From assembly GCA_023548195.1 (NCBI GenBank), contig JAJHZJ010000121.1:2294220-2358219 (forward strand): a stretch of 64,000 nucleotides of DNA, in the 5' to 3' direction. Below, piece after piece: positions 34,701-45,549 of the stretch (positions are counted from its first letter, which is position 1; each line of letters opens with the position of its first letter). Made by a program: the position numbers and the translations under genes. The stretch is from Bettongia penicillata ogilbyi. Its lineage: Eukaryota; Chordata; Mammalia; Diprotodontia; Potoroidae. Below the pieces are notes generated by a model. It made no database searches and had not been told where the DNA came from. It was given only the letters and a program-made list of their open reading frames with translations.

Positions 34701-35104
34701 GTAGGAAATCTCATCTCCAGCATAACAACAGAAATGCCTAAGGGTTCAGAGATTTATTATTTTTGAAAATTTAATAATCAGTATTAGTAACCTTTCCAAA
34801 ACAGTAAATGAGAAGGATGAGCATAGTAACCTACCAGACCATTTTGATGGGCTAAAATTGGAGTTTATCTCTTTTATCTCCAGCAAGCAGTCATCCTTTG
34901 AACAGGGTGCCAGAAGTAGAGCCTCTACCTTCCCCACAGCTTGAGGAGGGAGAGGACACTAGTTCAAAAGAAGGGTCCAACCAAAGTCAAACCTCACGAA
35001 AAGAGATGTCAAGAGAGTCAGCCCCAATCCTGATCATTGGGAGGGTCCAAGTCCTCAGGCAGACTCTGTCCTCCACAGCAACATCCGCTATCTACAGTCA
35101 AATT
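34701..35104. other. Unassigned DNA with an exon-like frame
   Basis: A 72-codon plus frame begins at 34898. Its first half is rich in Glu, Ser, Pro and Gln. Upstream lies 'ttatctcttttatctccag', which resembles a splice acceptor. I recognise no family. The frame runs into L1 sequence at its end, so a real exon is unlikely. Confidence 0.25.
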
Positions 35105-35570
35105 CAGTATCTGTGATAATGGTATAATATCCAAGATAAATGGGGAAGTAACACAAAAATATAAAACTACGAGCAAGGACCAAATGGATCAAAGGAGAGC
35201 GCCAAACAGTTCTTAAAAGAACTAAGAACCATTAACAACTGCTCCAAGTCATTAATAACAACTCTGAAGTTTCTCTTCATACTTTGCAAACTGGCAAAGA
35301 TGATAAAAGATGTAAGTAGTCAATGTTGAAGTAGAGTCAAGAACAAACAAGCAGACTAACTGTTTGTTGTTGGCAGAGCTAAGAATTCATCCAATCACTG
35401 TGGAAACTAATTTGGAGCTATGTTAAAAATAAACCTCAAAAGTCCATACCCTTTGACCTAGAGATTCCACTAACAAGTTCAAAGACAGAAGTAAAGATCT
35501 GAAACACATTAAAATATCTGGTAGTAGTAATTTGTTGTACCAAAGAACTGGAAATAAAATGTCTGTTTAT
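35105..35570 (+). mobile_element. L1 LINE fragment (ORF2 C-terminal region)
   Basis: Sense L1: 'ataatatccaagataaatgg', 'actgctccaagtcattaata', 'aaactggcaaagatgataaa', 'taccctttgacctagagatt'. Many stops and frameshifts. It is truncated at both ends and abuts a purine repeat. Confidence 0.75.
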
Positions 35571-35572
35571 GA

Positions 35573-35668
35573 GGAAAGAAAGAAGGGAGGGAAAGAGAGG
35601 GACGGAGGGAAGGAGGGAGGGAGGGAGAGACAGAAATAGGGAGGGAAGGAGGGAGGAAGGAAGGAAAA
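35573..35668. repeat. (GGGA/GGAA)n purine repeat
   Basis: Irregular GGGA/GGAA units in one strand-asymmetric block, replacing the end of the L1 fragment. Confidence 0.9.
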
Positions 35669-35870
35669 TGCATGTATTAAGCACCTAATACATGCATATG
35701 ATTTTATGAAATATGTATTGTAACAAATAATTGCTATGTAATATGTGTGTGTAATATACATATTTATTATATGTATGTTATATGTCTATGTATTATATAA
35801 AATATGCATATAATACATAATTTATTATTATTACAACACAATCTATGTATTATAATACATAATTTGATCA
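35669..35870. repeat. AT-rich TATG/ATAT low-complexity tract
   Basis: Repeated 'atatgtat'-like and 'aatacataat' words in both orientations. A short L2-like word, 'attaagcacctaata', lies at its left edge. Confidence 0.7.
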
Positions 35871-36355
35871 TAAACAAAATGGTAGACTCTTACCATTTGG
35901 CATACAGGGTGTGCGTATTGTTCCTGCATAACTAATATTCCTTGTAACATCATTCCCCATAATGTATTTTCTAAGAATCAATTAACGTCAGATAGAGTAT
36001 GCCTGTACCTTATGTGAACTGCTTAACAATACTGCCTAACTACCATACAACATAATGATTATTAAACATAAGACACTAATTCTGTTGTACCTTTATTCTA
36101 CCAATAAACTGACTCCAAATTCTTACTCTTTTTATGGTACATTCAATTTTTAAAGTTTGCTATTCATGGAGGTGCTCCATCAACTCCCCAAAATTAGAAG
36201 GAACAGAGATCACAATGCTCATGTTGAGACTTAGTAAAATAATTCCTAAGCAAAACAGTACACTACGCTCCCTGCCCTAACTGAATTTAGCCCTGTGGAA
36301 GCCACAGAAGGATTCATTGCATGTCTCCACATACTCCAAAGTTACAATTCAATTG
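35871..36355. other. Unassigned DNA
   Basis: No recognised family or gene. Confidence 0.5.
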
Positions 36356-36475
36356 AAATCAACAAGCATTTTCTGACCCTTGCTATGCTGGAGTTACAAA
36401 GGAAAGTGACATGAAAAAGGTCCCTGTTCTCAAAAAGCTTACATTCCACCAAGAGGAGCAAATTCTCCATATAGC
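36356..36475 (-). repeat. L2 LINE 3' tail
   Basis: Antisense: 'caagcattttctgacccttg', 'aaaggtccctgttctcaaaa', 'agcttacattccaccaaga'. Confidence 0.6.
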
Positions 36476-36534
36476 TTAGAGATTAGGTTTTGAAGAGTGT
36501 AGCTGATGTTCCCATTCTCTACACAGGGCTGGAA

Positions 36535-36605
36535 GTAAATACATAAAAAGTGCTTTGTAAACCTTAAAGTGCTATACAAATACTAGTTATTATTGTTATT
36601 AATAG
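36535..36605 (+). repeat. MIR SINE 3' end
   Basis: 'aagtgctttgtaaaccttaa', 'agtgctatacaaatactagt', 'tattattgttatt'. Confidence 0.7.
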
Positions 36606-36884
36606 TAATACTAGATCCCAACATGCCACATGCTGTTGACTTTAGGACAAAAATATCAGAAATAAACTTGAAGAATGACACAGTATTCTTTGTAAGAGTC
36701 AATATCATTTCCTAATCTTTTTTAGGGAAGAAAGAATATAAAAAATGACACTGAAAACAAGATCTAAAGCTATAATAAAGTTCATTTTTGCCAATGAAAA
36801 TAGAAATCTAGAAATGCACAATCTCTAATGGAATAAAAGCCACCAAATTTCTAGTATTTCTTTATTTAAAATTGAATAGAATTT

Positions 36885-37050
36885 TAGAGTTAGGCAGACT
36901 TTAGGATACATCTGGTCTAGCCCTTATCATTGTACAAATAAAATAACAGATTCAGAAATGGTCAGTTTTTCCCTCTTAAAATAACAAAGTTAGAGAAACG
37001 GGAGACCCAGGACTAGAACCCAGCTTTCCTCCCTTCAAGTCCAGTACCAC
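36885..37050 (-). repeat. MIR-related SINE (THER1/MON1-type)
   Basis: Antisense, diverged: 'agagttaggcagactttagg', 'atctggtctagccc', 'cccaggactagaacccagct'. Confidence 0.65.
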
Positions 37051-37864
37051 CAAAAAATTAGAACTACTATTTTTCCCCAAACAGTAGGACACTATCACAC
37101 ACAAGAAATAATTGAGTAACAAATGTAAAATAACCAGCATCTTCCTATAATACTCAAGTGCTTCTCTTCAATTTTCTTTCCATTTTCTATTTCAAAGCTG
37201 TCAAGAAGCAGGATGAGACCTTATCATATTTTGATCATCTGTTATATAGAAAGAAAAAAATTACAAATATAGTCTGAACACCTATGCTATCCACCTTCAA
37301 TTCATTATTAGAAGTAATTTTTTAAAAGAAATCACTCACTTTATTAACCTTATTCCCAGACATTCTCCCTCCCACCCAATGGTATGGCTGTATCTATGTT
37401 TCACTGACTACAGAGTCTAAGGAACAGTCAGAACAGGTAGGAACTCGTGTTCCAACATTGCTTCCCCTGACTCAGCATCCCTCCGTGCTTAAGACAAGGT
37501 GATTCATTTCCTCCTCTTCCCTTCATTTCTCCATCTCTGAGGTAGAACTCTTCCTAACCTGTTTCACAAGGCATTCGGCATTTAAATAAGAGGAATTCAA
37601 GCACCTCCATGGCAGCACATTACATAAGTCGGGGGTAATGCACTGCTACTTGCCGTATTGTGAGGGTAAGAAAGGAAGCAATCTGTTGATTTTATTCGAG
37701 GCTTTCAAAAGGAGGAAAGGCTTCTAAATCCAAATGCCTCCTCCCTCAGCAGAAGGAGAAAAGGAATGCTATGCTGCCGGAAATCAATCACAATGCTTCA
37801 TAACCCAAGTGACCTGTCTTAGCATTTGGATACACCAAAGATTTGTTTAGCAGTTGTGGGATAA
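37051..37864. other. Unassigned DNA
   Basis: No recognised family or gene. Confidence 0.5.
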
Positions 37865-37972
37865 GAGTCTAAGCTTTGGGAGGGACCTCAGAGGTCATCT
37901 GGTCTAACTCATACCTGAAAAAGGCATAACCTCCACAACCTGAATTCAGGTTTTCTGACTAAATCCAATAGT
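37865..37972 (-). repeat. MIR-related SINE fragment
   Basis: 'agtctaagctttgggaggga', 'cctcagaggtcatctggtct', 'tgaattcaggttttctgact'. Confidence 0.6.
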
Positions 37973-38244
37973 TTTTTTTTTTTTTACTATATGAGCAATT
38001 CCCAAGCCCCATGATACAAAACCCTGGTGTCCCACCCTAGGTAAGGGGTTCCTTGAGAAAACTCTGATGCTATGAATATTTTCCCTAAACTCCAAAATAG
38101 GACATTATATATCAAAAATACTCATTACAGGGAATAATTTTTTTGGAATAAAAATTGATTAGTTTTCTTTATTTTTCTTTAAAATAACTGCAATCTCCCT
38201 TCACCCTGGAAGAATTCCCTGACAAGCATTTAAAGCGTCTGTAT

Positions 38245-38390
38245 TGGGTTCAGAGTAGTGTAACAAATTGGATTTGAAATTAGAGACCTCAGTCCCAGTT
38301 CAGAGTAAGCAGAAAGCTTATTACCTGCATAATCTTGAACATGTCACTCGATCAGTTTCCTCATCTATAAAATAGAGCTAATACTTGCAC
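38245..38390 (+). repeat. MIR SINE
   Basis: Sense: 'ggttcagagtagtgtaacaa', 'cttgaacatgtcactcgatc', 'agtttcctcatctataaaat'. Confidence 0.65.
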
Positions 38391-38976
38391 TAGCATATCA
38401 GGAGAAGAAACCTCTAGGCTTCACACTTCATGGGCAGCCATTCACACATCTCCCTCCTATAGATTGATAGCCTAAATCAATCAGCCAAAGCATACTTAGG
38501 AGGAGAAACCGTGGAGTCATTAACTAAAACATCATGTTTCCAAATTCTGTCAGAATCTGAGGCAGAGACTCACCAAGTCCCAGATCACATAAGTTCTGTG
38601 GACACAGTGTACCACACTAATCCTCCTGACATACTGCCCTCCTAATTTTGGCCCTCTAGCCTCCTTATGAGGTATTAAAGCATGTCCACAGAGCTTGAAC
38701 TAAGAACTCTGGCACCAGGGGCAAATTCCATGGAGTGAAAGACTAAGGCTGGGGCAACAGTTTGCCCTGATCAGGAAAGGGGATTTCCATTTCCTAGAGT
38801 CTGGCATGAGTCCCCTGGACCAATTAACCAATATCTTCCATGGACTGGGAAAAGGGGCAAGCAATGGGAGAAAAGTAGAGATCAGAAGAGGGACATCATT
38901 TTGAAGGGACATTACAGGGCAGTAGCCTCTTTCTCCTCCTCAAACGTTCTCTTTGCCTCCCATCAAGCAGAAAGTG
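38391..38976. other. Unassigned DNA
   Basis: No recognised family or gene. Confidence 0.5.
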
Positions 38977-39125
38977 GAAAAACTTTGGAGACAGGAGACA
39001 TAGGTCCAAATACTGGCTGTATTACTTATGTGATCTTAGACATTCCATTTCAGTTTTCAACATCTATAAAAATGAAAGGAGTTGAACGAATGATCTCTAA
39101 GATTTCCTCCAGTTCTGAATGAACT
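38977..39125 (+). repeat. MIR-related SINE (THER1/MON1-type)
   Basis: Sense: 'actttggagacaggagacat', 'gaaaggagttgaacgaatga', 'tctctaagatttcctccagt'. Confidence 0.7.
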
Positions 39126-39754
39126 ATTCCATGAACTTTTCAGTATTCAGTTCATCCTTACTCATTACCACAGATTTTCTAGTACAAATAATCATCTCCA
39201 ACTCAAATTTTCATCTTGTCAGGTCTTAGTCAAAGAGAACCAGAAACAGTTCCATGTAGGTCAGCAAAATATTTAAACCAAACACTGATATTTAATGATG
39301 GGTTTCACTGGAAAAAATAATTTCAAGTTTTTCAAGATCTTGGAAAATGTTCAGATGATGTTAAAAATTAGTGTCATAAAAAAAAATTAGTGTCATATTG
39401 ATACTCTCTCCCCTCTCAAAAATAAAAAACTTGGCTCAAAACTCACAAAACACTTCAAAAATGAAATTGAAAATTTTAGATTTTGTGGAATTTTTAGTTT
39501 CACTTTTAGCCATTAAGTTCTCCAATATGTGGGTTATGTATGCCGTTGGCTTCTGTTCTTTTTTCTTACTAATATATATCTTTTAGTCATTTTATGGCTC
39601 TTATGTACCTCTGTTTAATAGAAGTAAGGAAAAGGAAAAATTTTAAAGTGATACATTTTAGTTTTGCAAAATTTATTGGACCACTTTTTCTGCCTCTCTC
39701 ATTTCTCCCTATTACATTCTACCTCATAGTTCTCTTACTCAAGACAGATGACAA
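39126..39754. other. Unassigned DNA
   Basis: A direct duplication of 'aaattagtgtcata' occurs at 39364-39395. Nothing else recognised. Confidence 0.5.
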
Positions 39755-39900
39755 AATTATAGCTTTAGAGTAGGAAATGATCTCAAAGGTCAGTTACGTC
39801 AGTTACATCATTTTAAAGTAGTTATTTGACAGTTACAAAGTTACACAGGCAGTAAGAAGCTGAGGTAGAATATGAACCCAGGTCCTCTTCATCCAAATAA
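39755..39900 (-). repeat. MIR-related SINE (THER1/MON1-type)
   Basis: Antisense: 'gagtaggaaatgatctcaaa', 'tcattttaaagtagtta', 'gaatatgaacccaggtcctc'. Confidence 0.6.
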
Positions 39901-41155
39901 GATAATCTTTTCATAATACCCTTATCCTCCTCCCTCTTATTACTAGATCATAAGCTCTTCCACATACCCAATTCTCTCTGATCCTTGAAAAACTTTGATT
40001 GACACTACCATTATTTAAAGCTATCATGCTGTATTTTCCTCCCTTTCTCAGCCAAACTCCTAGATAAAGCTCCCCTTGTATCTCCTACTTCTCTTCTCAG
40101 TCTTCAGTTTTGACAATCTGGCTTCCACCTCACCATCAAGTGAAACTGCTCTCTCCAAAGTTACCAATCATCTGCTGTCAGATCTGTTCAAATACTGTGT
40201 CTTCATCCTTACTAACCCTTCTGCTTCATTTGACATTGCTGAATACACTCTCCTTCTCTATGTTCTTTCCTATCTGGGTTGTCGTGACATTGCTTATTTT
40301 GGTTCTTTTCCAGCCCATCTGATCATTCCATCTCAGTTTACACTGCTAATTAATTAACCACATTATACTCACTACCTGTGCATGTTCCCCCAGGCTCTGT
40401 CCCTAGCCCTCTTCCATGATGACTTCATCAGCTCCCATGAGTTTAATGACCAATTCTATGAGATAGATAAGAGATAGAAAAATAGATATAGATATCTCCA
40501 CCCTAATCTCCTGAGCATCAATCCAACACCATTAACTATCTATTGAATTTTTCAAATTGAATGACTCAGAAACATCTGCAACTCAAAATATCCAGAACAG
40601 AACTCATGCTATTTTGCCCTCAAACCCATTGTTTTTCCAAACTTCTCTATTTTTTGTTAAAAAAATTCTTTCAGTCTTTCAAATTCATAACCTTCAGCAA
40701 TGTCCTCTGCAATTCACTCTCTCTCATCTATAATCAGTTGTTCAATCTGTCTCCACAGTATCTCATCTCTTCTATCCATCCCTATCCCTCTACTCACACA
40801 ATCCTAAATTACATGTCATCCTGGAATTTCACTCTCACATGCTCCATATTCAATCATCGGTCATGTCCAGTCGATTCTGACTTCTCGCATATATTCCCTT
40901 CACTCCTCTGACACTGCCACTATCCTGGTGCAGGCAGCCTCATTATCTTTCTCCTGCACTACAACGATGGTCTACGTGGTGTTCCTCCCTCAGATCTCTG
41001 CCCACTATAGTCCATCCTCTATACAGCTGCCAAAAAAGATGTTCCTGAGCTTAGATCTAACCACATCACTCTCTGTTCGGTGTACTCCAGGAGCTCCCTA
41101 TTGTCTCTAGGATAAAATACAAACTCATCTGTGTAGCTTTTTAAAAATCTTGGAG

Positions 41156-41167
41156 CCAAGATGGCGG
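41156..41167 (+). promoter_or_regulatory. YY1-like motif at HAL1 5' end
   Basis: 'ccaagatggcgg' matches the YY1 consensus five bases from the element start, as in mammalian L1 promoters. The CpG is intact here but decayed in the minus-strand copy. Binding is inferred. Confidence 0.65.
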
Positions 41168-41931
41168 AGTAGAAAGACTTACGTATGCTAGCTCTGAATC
41201 CACAGCCCAGAAATTTTCTGTAAAAAGAACTTCCCACAAATTCTGGAGCAGAGCAAGCCACGTAGAAACACAGTGGCGGGGATTTCCATTCCAGAGAGCC
41301 CTGGAAAGCCGTACCCAGGGGTCCATCGTGCTCCGGATGCAAAGCCCACCCCTGCGCTGCCCTGGCCACACAGCCGAGAGGAGCAGATCCGAGCAGGCTT
41401 CAGGGACGGAAGCTCCGGCGGCCGCAAAGGTGCCTCCACCCACAGGCGCTACAGGTCAGTGAGAGAGACTTTTGGGCTGGCCGAGATGAGAGCAGGGTGT
41501 CTCCGTGGCTCGGGCCCCCTTGGGAGGCAGCAGCAGAGGCAGCGGCAGAGGCACCTGTGACCAGGCATTCCCGGAGCAGGCAGGAGCTCAGGACCATTAC
41601 CAAAGGTCTCTGCATACTGAGGGAACTGAGCCTGGAAGGCAGCCCTGCCCCCACCCAAGCACCAGAACTTAAGCTCACATTTAACAGCAGCTGCACCTGG
41701 CCACTGAAAGCCCTGAGGCTGGGGAGCAGCATTTGAATCTCAGACCCCAAGCACTAGCTGGGCGGATCTAGGCAGGAGTGGACAGGAATTTCAGAAGTCA
41801 AGTAACTGGCTGGGAAAATGCCCAGAAAAGGGAAGAAAAATAAGACCATAGAAAGCTATTTTCTTGGGGGGACAGATGTTTCCACCTTTCAATTCTGATG
41901 ACAAGGAACAATTCTTACCATCAGGAAAGAC

Positions 41932-42810
41932 ATGGAGGTCAGGGCCTCTGTATCCCAGACATCCGAGGTGGATGTCCAGTGGGCTCAGGCCATGGAAGAG
42001 CTCAAAAAGGATTTTGAAAATCAAGTTAGACAGCTGGAGGAAAAACTAGGAAGAGAAATGAGAGAGATGGAAGAAAAGTATGAAAAACGGGTCAATACCT
42101 TGCTAAAGGAGACCCAAAAAAATGCTCAAGAAAATAACACCTTGAAAAATAGGCTCACTCAATTGGCAAAAGAGGTTCAAAAAGCCAATGAGGAGAAGAA
42201 TGCTTTCAAAAGCAGAATTAGCCAAATGGAAAAAGAGGTTCAAAAGCTCACTGAAGAGAATAGTTCTCTCAAAATTAGAATGGAACAGATGGAGTCTAAT
42301 GACTTTACGAGAAACCAAGAAATCACAAAACAAAACCAAAAGAATGAAAAAATGGAAGAGAATGTGAAATATCTCATGGGAAAAACAACTGACCTGGGGA
42401 ATAGATCCAAGAGAGACAATTTAAAAATTATGGGACTACCTGAAACTCATGATCAAAAAAAGAGCCTAGACATCATCTTCCAAGAAATTATCAAGGAAAA
42501 CTGCCCTGACATTCTACAACCAGAGGGCAAAATAAGTATTGAAAGAATCCATCGATCACCACCTGAAAGAGATCCAAAAAGAGAAACTCCTAGGAATATT
42601 GTGGCCAAATTCCAGAACTCCCAGCTCAAAGAGAAAATCTTGCAAGCAGCTAGAGAGAAACAATTCCAGTATTGTGGAAATACAATCAGGATAACACAAG
42701 ATCTAGCAGCTTCTACATTAAGGGATCGAAGGGCGTGGAATAGGATATCAGAAGTCAAAGGAACTAGACCAGAGCTGAAAAGAAAATTTGACTTTCAAAC
42801 ACAAGAATGA
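41932..42810 (+). CDS. L1-class ORF1 protein (coiled-coil RNA-binding) of HAL1; open frame, N-terminus broken
   Basis: ORF1p of L1-class elements binds element RNA as a coiled-coil trimer and acts as a chaperone in the RNP. The 292-residue frame shows a heptad-rich coiled coil at about residues 20-150, an RRM-like domain beginning 'RDNLKIMGLPE' (161-171) with 'RNIVAKFQN' at 221-229, and a C-terminal domain with 'ITQDLAASTLRDRRAWN' at 254-270. The family start is probably the ATG at 41818 ('MPRKGKKNKT'). That frame meets tandem stops at 41896 after an apparent shift, so this internal ATG is the first usable one. Near residues 270-278, two deletions relative to the minus-strand copy (2 bp plus about 106 bp) keep the frame but remove the segment bearing 'ITYPAKLN'. 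It is probably not a functional protein, although the frame has no stops over 879 bp. Confidence 0.75.
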   Translation: MEVRASVSQTSEVDVQWAQAMEELKKDFENQVRQLEEKLGREMREMEEKYEKRVNTLLKETQKNAQENNTLKNRLTQLAKEVQKANEEKNAFKSRISQMEKEVQKLTEENSSLKIRMEQMESNDFTRNQEITKQNQKNEKMEENVKYLMGKTTDLGNRSKRDNLKIMGLPETHDQKKSLDIIFQEIIKENCPDILQPEGKISIERIHRSPPERDPKRETPRNIVAKFQNSQLKEKILQAAREKQFQYCGNTIRITQDLAASTLRDRRAWNRISEVKGTRPELKRKFDFQTQE

Positions 42811-42948
42811 GAAGAAGCATGAAAAAGTAAACAGCAAAGAGAAGTCATAAGGGACTTACCAAAGGTGAACTGTTTACATTCCTACATGGAAAGACAATAT
42901 TTGTAACTCTTAAAACTTTTCAGTTATCTGGGTAGTTGGTGGGACCAC

Positions 42949-43015
42949 CACACACATACACACACACGTACACGCATGCGTGCACACACATACAGAGACA
43001 GAGAGCACAGAGTGA
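42949..43015. repeat. (CA)n/(GA)n microsatellite inside HAL1 3' UTR
   Basis: 'cacacacatacacacacacg' followed by CG-interrupted CA units and 'agagacagagagcacagag'. Its position relative to the flanking 'atctgggtagttggtggga' is identical to that in the minus-strand copy. Confidence 0.9.
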
Positions 43016-43985
43016 ATTGAATAGGATGGGACCATATCTTAAAAGAAATTAAGGTAAACGGTGAGAGAGAAATGTAGTGGGAGGAGAGAGGGTGAAATGG
43101 AATGGGGTAAATTATCTCTCATTCAAGAGGCAAGCAGGACACTTTTTAGTGGAGGGAAAAAGAGGAGAGCTGAGAAAAAAACATGAAGTTTACCCTCATC
43201 ACATTCGACTAAAGGAAGGAATAAAATGCACACTCATTTTGGTATGAAAACCTATCTTACAATACAGGAAAGTGGGGGAGAAGGAGATAAGCAGGGTGGG
43301 GGGATGATGGAAGGGAGGGCAATGGGAGGAGGGAGCAATTTGAAGTCAACACTCAGGGAGGGACAGAAGACAGAATAGAAACAATGGGGGGCAGGATAGG
43401 ATGGAGGGAAATACAATTAGTCTTACACAACACGACTATTATCGAAGTCATTTGCAAAACTACACAGATATGGATTATATTAAATTGCCTGCCTTCCCAA
43501 AGGGAATGAGTGGGGAGGGAGGGATGGGGAGAAGTTGGAACTCAAAGCTTTATGAACAACTGTCAAGTATTATTGTTGTTGCTCCTAGGAAATAAGAAAT
43601 ACAGTTAATGGGGAATAGAAAGTCATCTGGCCCTACAGGACAAAAGAGAAGATGGGGACAAGAGAAGGGAGGGAGGATTGAAGAGAGGGCAGATTGGTGA
43701 AATTAGGGGAAATTAGATTGCTCGGTGTATTGGGGTGTGGGGAGGGGACAAATGGGGAGAAAATTTGGAACCTAAAATTTTGTGAAAATGAATGTAAAAA
43801 GTTAAATAAATAAATTTTTAAAAAAATCTTTAGAAAACCTCACCCTAACCTGTCTTTCTAGATTCAGTGCATATTATTCTCCTTTCCACTCTTTAGGACC
43901 AAACCAAACCATTCTCTCTGTTCCTCTCACAAGACACTCTTCCATCTCTCCCAGTCTTTTGCATGAGCCATCTCATGTCTAGAAT

Positions 43986-45189
43986 GTACTTCTAGTCAAA
44001 CAGAGTCGTAACATGGTGTTGTATATACATACATCATCTCTGACCCCATTCAATCCCAAAGACCACATAAGTACTTTGAAACACAGAAGAATTAAGTGTT
44101 TCTTTCCAGTAATTGCTTTGGTCTTTTCAGCAATCCCTCATTCTTGAAGAAGTCTCATTCTTCCTTACTTAGTTGTAGAATCTATAGAAAGATGTCATTT
44201 ATGCAACAAAAATATATTAAAGTGATAGATTAAAGTTGAAGACCAAACTTCTCGGATACCTCAACATATCATGGAAGCAAGCCTGGATTCTCAAAGGCTA
44301 AACCTGCCAAGGACCAGTCTGCTCATCGTAAGCACTTAATAAATGCTTTAATCATTTATTATTCAGCTTGATGTTGTCTACTAAGCTGGAAAACTTTTGA
44401 TCATAAACTCAGATTATATCTTTTAAGGGCCAAGGCAACTGGTACTGAGTGAGTTCATCATAACAAAGCTGGGTGCCAAGTGCTTAATCATTTCAACCAC
44501 AGAAATCTATGTCTGCGAAGGTATAGAACGTATGGCAACAGTACTTGAATCCTTAAAGAACAGGAGTGTATAGAAGGCATTGTGCTTGGCTCTTCAGGAA
44601 AATACAGTGCTAAATAAGACAAGAGGAACAAAGCCATCAGGAGGGTGATGTCTTAACTTGCAAGTCAACTGGATTTAAGTGAGGCAAGCTGTGCAAAGTG
44701 ATCAGCCTCTCCTCCAGAGGCATCAGAGACCAGCTGACAAATAGAAATCAAGATGACTGGAGATGGCCTCAGATGCAGTGGGACTTTTTTAAGCTAAGAT
44801 CTTTCCCAGGTCTCAGTTTTAACATCCTTTCAGTGATTTAAGGCTAGGTAAGAAGCGAGGCAAAAGATGGCCTAGTTCACCAAAAAATAAATAAAAAGTC
44901 TGAGTATGGAAGACCCTCAGGGTCTCTGGCCAGAACAGAAACAATCACTATTTACACTCACTCTGAGACATCAAAACCCAAATAAAGACCAAGTGAGCCT
45001 TGGGCCAGGACCTATTAATGGCCAGTCAGTGAGAGGCACAGTGATGGCTTCCCAGAATAGTCAAGTAGCCCCATTTGAATCCCAATGGGCTTTCTCAAAA
45101 CTTGGTCTTCCAGAGTACTAGTTCAAGAAATCATAAATGAAATTACACAGGACAGAAGAGTTACTTGCCCCATTCTTTGAGTTCCTGAA
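43986..45189. other. Unassigned DNA
   Basis: Apart from a short L2-like end at 44328-44350 ('taagcacttaataaatgctt'), no family recognised. Confidence 0.5.
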
Positions 45190-45545
45190 TTTTTTTTTAA
45201 CTTATAGAATAAAACAAGCATTTCCATAACATAGTAAAATAAAAAAATGATTGTACATGAAACTGCAAATCTATCATACACAACTTGCTATTCCAATTAA
45301 ATATACAACAAAATTAATGGGTAAATTTTTTCTGCCCTCCCCCCCACCATGGCTACTATTAGATACCAATAGGTATATATGTGTAGAAGTAAAATAATTA
45401 TATAGATACTTCTACTTATCAGTTCTCTCTCTGGATATAGATAGCATCTTTCTTCATATGTCCTTTACAGGGTTGTTGTTTTTTTTCCATAGCATAGTAT
45501 TGTATAATAACATACTTCTATTTAACGGTCCTTTCTCTGGATGCA
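45190..45545 (-). mobile_element. L1-type LINE 3' UTR end, with internal duplication
   Basis: On the minus strand: 'cagagagagaactgataagt', 'catgtacaatcattttttta', 'gttatggaaatgcttgtttt', 'attctataagttaaaaaaaa' (tail). A block with 'gaagtatgttattatacaat' and a second 'ccagagaaag' start shows a partial tandem duplication. Same family as 21915-22160. Confidence 0.7.
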
Positions 45546-45549
45546 GCAA

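Larger units (their letters stand above)
41152..43821 (+). mobile_element. Full-length HAL1-type LINE (ORF1 only, no ORF2)
   Basis: The 2.67-kb element starts 'ggagccaagatggcggagta'. It has a ~0.67-kb CpG-bearing 5' UTR, an ORF1 region from 41818, then a ~1-kb purine-rich 3' UTR ending 'aaataaataaattttta'. No ORF2 endonuclease or reverse transcriptase is present. A perfect 9-bp TSD, 'aaaaatctt', lies at 41143-41151 and 43822-43830. The insertion splits an L2. Mobilisation would have required another LINE's enzyme in trans (inference from the missing ORF2). Confidence 0.92.
40030..43985 (+). repeat. L2 LINE (RT region to 3' end), split by HAL1
   Basis: The left part keeps L2/CR1-clade reverse-transcriptase similarity: the frame at 40076-40357 includes 'SSETALSKVTNHLLSD', a hallmark segment, followed by a degraded 'ASFDIAEYTLL'. 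It continues with 'ggataaaatacaaactcatc' up to 41151. After the insertion it resumes at 43831 ('agaaaacctcaccctaacct', 'tcttccatctctcccagtct'). No intact ORF; the 3' tail is missing. Confidence 0.75.

Noticed and set aside
35573..35870. Purine and AT tracts as a possible CRISPR-like or origin-like repeat array
   Set aside because: Units are simple, irregular and lack spacers; this is a mammalian microsatellite region.
41019..41750. Several 70-116 codon frames on both strands
   Set aside because: They lie in the GC-richer HAL1 5' UTR, overlap each other, and show no domain; only the ORF1 frame downstream is meaningful.
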